Assembly: GCA_021790615.1 (NCBI GenBank)
Contig: JAJYGW010000268.1
Location: 1 to 7,900 of the forward strand
DNA from: Actinomycetes bacterium
GTDB lineage: Bacteria > Actinomycetota > Acidimicrobiia > Acidimicrobiales > JAKAOS01
DNA: 7,900 nt
Direction of reading: 5' to 3'
Shown: positions 6,697 to 7,900 of the stretch, in pieces
Layout: the number at the start of each line of letters is the position of its first letter
Numbering within the stretch: position 1 is the first letter of the stretch
Made by a program: the position numbers and the translations under genes
The notes under the pieces: model-generated
What the model saw: only the letters and a program-made list of their open reading frames with translations
Databases searched by the model: none
What the model was told of the DNA's origin: nothing

Positions 6697-7575
6697 ATGG
6701 AGCTCTTCGTCGACATCCTGCTCTCCGGGGTCGCCCAGGGCATGGTCTTCGCTGCCATCGCGCTCGGGCTCGGGATCGTCTCGCGGGCGACGGGCATCGT
6801 CAATTTCGCCCAGGGCGCGATGGGGATGTTCACGACGTTCATCGCCTTCAGCCTGCTCAGCCACGGCGTCGGGTACTGGCCGGCCTTCGTCGCGGCCCTG
6901 GCTCTCGGCGCAGTCCTCGGCGCCGCGGTCGAGCGCACCCTCATCCGGCCCTTGCAGGGCAAGCCCGCGCTGAACCCGGTGATCGTCACCATCGGGCTGC
7001 TCATCGTGCTCGAGGGGGTCGCAGGGAGCATCTGGGGCAACGTCGCGCGGGGGTTCCCGGCGGCCTTCTCCCAGCGGGGCCTGGTCATCGGGAGGACGCG
7101 CGTCGCCTTCTCGCACTTCGACGTGTTCCTCGTCTGCGCCGTGGTCGTGCTCGTGGTGGCGATCGTCGCGCTCTTCCGATGGACGAACCTCGGGCTGCGC
7201 ATGCGGGCGGCGGCCTTCTCGCCCGAGGTGAGCCGGCTGCTCGGCGTGCGCGTCGGGCGTCTGTTCACCCTGGCGTGGGCGCTCGCCTGCGCGGCGGGTT
7301 CGCTCGCCGGCCTCCTGGTGGCACCGCTCAGCTCGTTCAGCCCGTACTACATGGACCTCAATCTCGTGTACGGCTTCACCGCCGCGGTGCTGGGGGGCCT
7401 GCTGAGCCCGGTGGGCGCCCTCGTGGGCGGGCTGGTCACCGGGCTCTCCATCGCGTTCGTGGGCGGCTATGTCGGTCCGGACCTCCAGCCCATCGCCGCC
7501 TTGGCCCTTCTGCTCCTCGTGCTCATGGTCCGGCCCCAGGGGCTCTTCGGCACCACGGAGGTCAGGCGGGTGTGA
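6697..7575 (+). CDS. livH: Branched-chain amino acid ABC transporter permease LivH
   Basis: Integral membrane permease of the Liv/HAAT importer, forming the translocation path with LivM. The 292 residues contain about eight hydrophobic segments (roughly 5-28, 33-53, 61-80, 92-113, 141-161, 189-209, two between 224 and 257, and 263-279). Family hallmarks are GIVNFAQGAMGMF (33-45), the cytoplasmic ATPase-contact loop TNLGLRMRAAAFSPEVSRLL (163-182), GGLLSPVGALVGG (233-245) and the terminal VRPQGLFG (278-285). Length is normal. It starts 5 bases after livF with only a weak ribosome site (a G run about 12 bases upstream), so coupling to livF is likely. Its stop overlaps the livM start (GTGA). The transported ligand cannot be told from the permease alone. 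Confidence 0.94.
   Translation: MELFVDILLSGVAQGMVFAAIALGLGIVSRATGIVNFAQGAMGMFTTFIAFSLLSHGVGYWPAFVAALALGAVLGAAVERTLIRPLQGKPALNPVIVTIGLLIVLEGVAGSIWGNVARGFPAAFSQRGLVIGRTRVAFSHFDVFLVCAVVVLVVAIVALFRWTNLGLRMRAAAFSPEVSRLLGVRVGRLFTLAWALACAAGSLAGLLVAPLSSFSPYYMDLNLVYGFTAAVLGGLLSPVGALVGGLVTGLSIAFVGGYVGPDLQPIAALALLLLVLMVRPQGLFGTTEVRRV
7557..7562 (+). promoter_or_regulatory. Ribosome binding site of livM
   Basis: A strong GGAGGT lies within the last codons of livH, 9 bases before GTG 7572. It supports that GTG as the livM start and therefore supports translation of the tandem repeat that follows. Confidence 0.7.
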
Positions 7576-7900
7576 CCGCGTCCCACACGCGACCGGATGC
7601 CGAGGCTGGCCCGTCCGGGACGCGACCGGATGCCGAGGCTGGCCCGCCCGGCGCACGGGCGCGTGCCGTGCTCGGGCTGCTCGCCCGGAGGCTGCGGCTC
7701 CCGAACCAGCCTCTCGTGCGACACCTGATCCTCTTCGTGCTCGGCGCAGGCCTCTTCTACGTCCTCACCGTCAGCGTGGGCGCATACAACGACTACCAGA
7801 TCGGCGAGATCGCCGTGTACGCCATCGTGCTGGGCGGGCTCAGCGTCCTCACCGGGCTGAACGGGCAATTCTCGCTCGGCCACGGTGCCTTCATGGCCAT
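7572..7900 (+). CDS. livM: Branched-chain amino acid ABC transporter permease LivM (partial, 5' end)
   Basis: Second membrane permease of the importer; 109 codons are present and the frame runs off the right edge. It starts at GTG 7572, overlapping the livH stop as GTGA, behind a GGAGGT site. Residues 6-27 are two copies of an 11-residue unit, TRPDAEAGP(S/P)G. An Arg-rich stretch follows (ARAR, LARRLRL), then a hydrophobic segment LILFVLGAGLFYVLTV (52-67). The LivM hallmark EIAVYAIVLGGLSVLTGLNG (79-98) runs directly into QFSLGHGAFMA (99-109). The hydrophilic lead of about 50 residues is longer than in many LivM proteins and is probably cytoplasmic. The strand, spacing and order livG-livF-livH-livM make the assignment secure although most of the gene is outside the window. 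Confidence 0.9.
   Translation, partial: MTASHTRPDAEAGPSGTRPDAEAGPPGARARAVLGLLARRLRLPNQPLVRHLILFVLGAGLFYVLTVSVGAYNDYQIGEIAVYAIVLGGLSVLTGLNGQFSLGHGAFMA
7587..7652 (+). repeat. Two 33-bp tandem copies at the start of livM
   Basis: Units at 7587-7619 and 7620-7652 differ at two positions (T/C at base 28, G/C at base 33). The 33-base period keeps the livM frame, giving TRPDAEAGPSG then TRPDAEAGPPG. The near identity indicates a recent duplication. Confidence 0.92.

Noticed and set aside
5828..7656. Two long - strand frames opposite livF and livH
   Set aside because: Charged low-complexity translations typical of antisense to GC-rich ABC transporter genes; no motifs and no start signals.

Overview
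The window is uniformly GC-rich (around 70% by eye, with G/C-ending codons, GTG starts and very tight gene packing). Together with the gene content this suggests a high-GC actinobacterium. Protein wording such as NDNGRSYAPT and ENSHASTGVSYADG in Dxs is also actinobacterial in style. I cannot place it below that level with confidence; Acidimicrobiia-like lineages are one option.

Left block (1-4355, all + strand): a compact isoprenoid/hopanoid operon. ispH (last step of the MEP pathway) overlaps hpnH (radical SAM adenosylhopane synthase) by one base. dxs (first step of the MEP pathway) follows after 3 bases, and a small glyoxalase-fold (VOC) protein follows after 9 bases. The two MEP enzymes flank the hopanoid side-chain enzyme, so the block would couple isoprenoid precursor supply to C35 hopanoid synthesis. 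This dxs has a shortened linker in the TPP domain and a Gly-rich 15-bp tandem repeat in its C-terminal domain.

Middle (4356-5139): no intact gene. On the - strand, 4931-4378, lies a TetR-family regulator broken by at least four frame switches. Its helix-turn-helix part is in a frame with no usable start codon, so simple ORF calling misses it. Between it and the next operon are two divergent perfect TTGACA boxes and an interrupted palindrome, which looks like the old regulator/operator/promoter arrangement.

Right block (5140-7900, + strand): a branched-chain amino acid type (HAAT/Liv) ABC importer, livG-livF-livH-livM, with overlapping or nearly touching genes. livM runs off the right edge. 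Its N-terminus carries an in-frame 33-bp tandem duplication. No substrate-binding protein (LivJ/K) is visible, so it must lie outside the window or elsewhere in the genome.

I see no RNA genes, insertion sequences, CRISPR arrays or prophage genes. I do not see a clearly new system. The most unusual parts are the shattered TetR gene beside an intact transporter operon, the atypical Dxs, and the two small in-frame tandem repeats.
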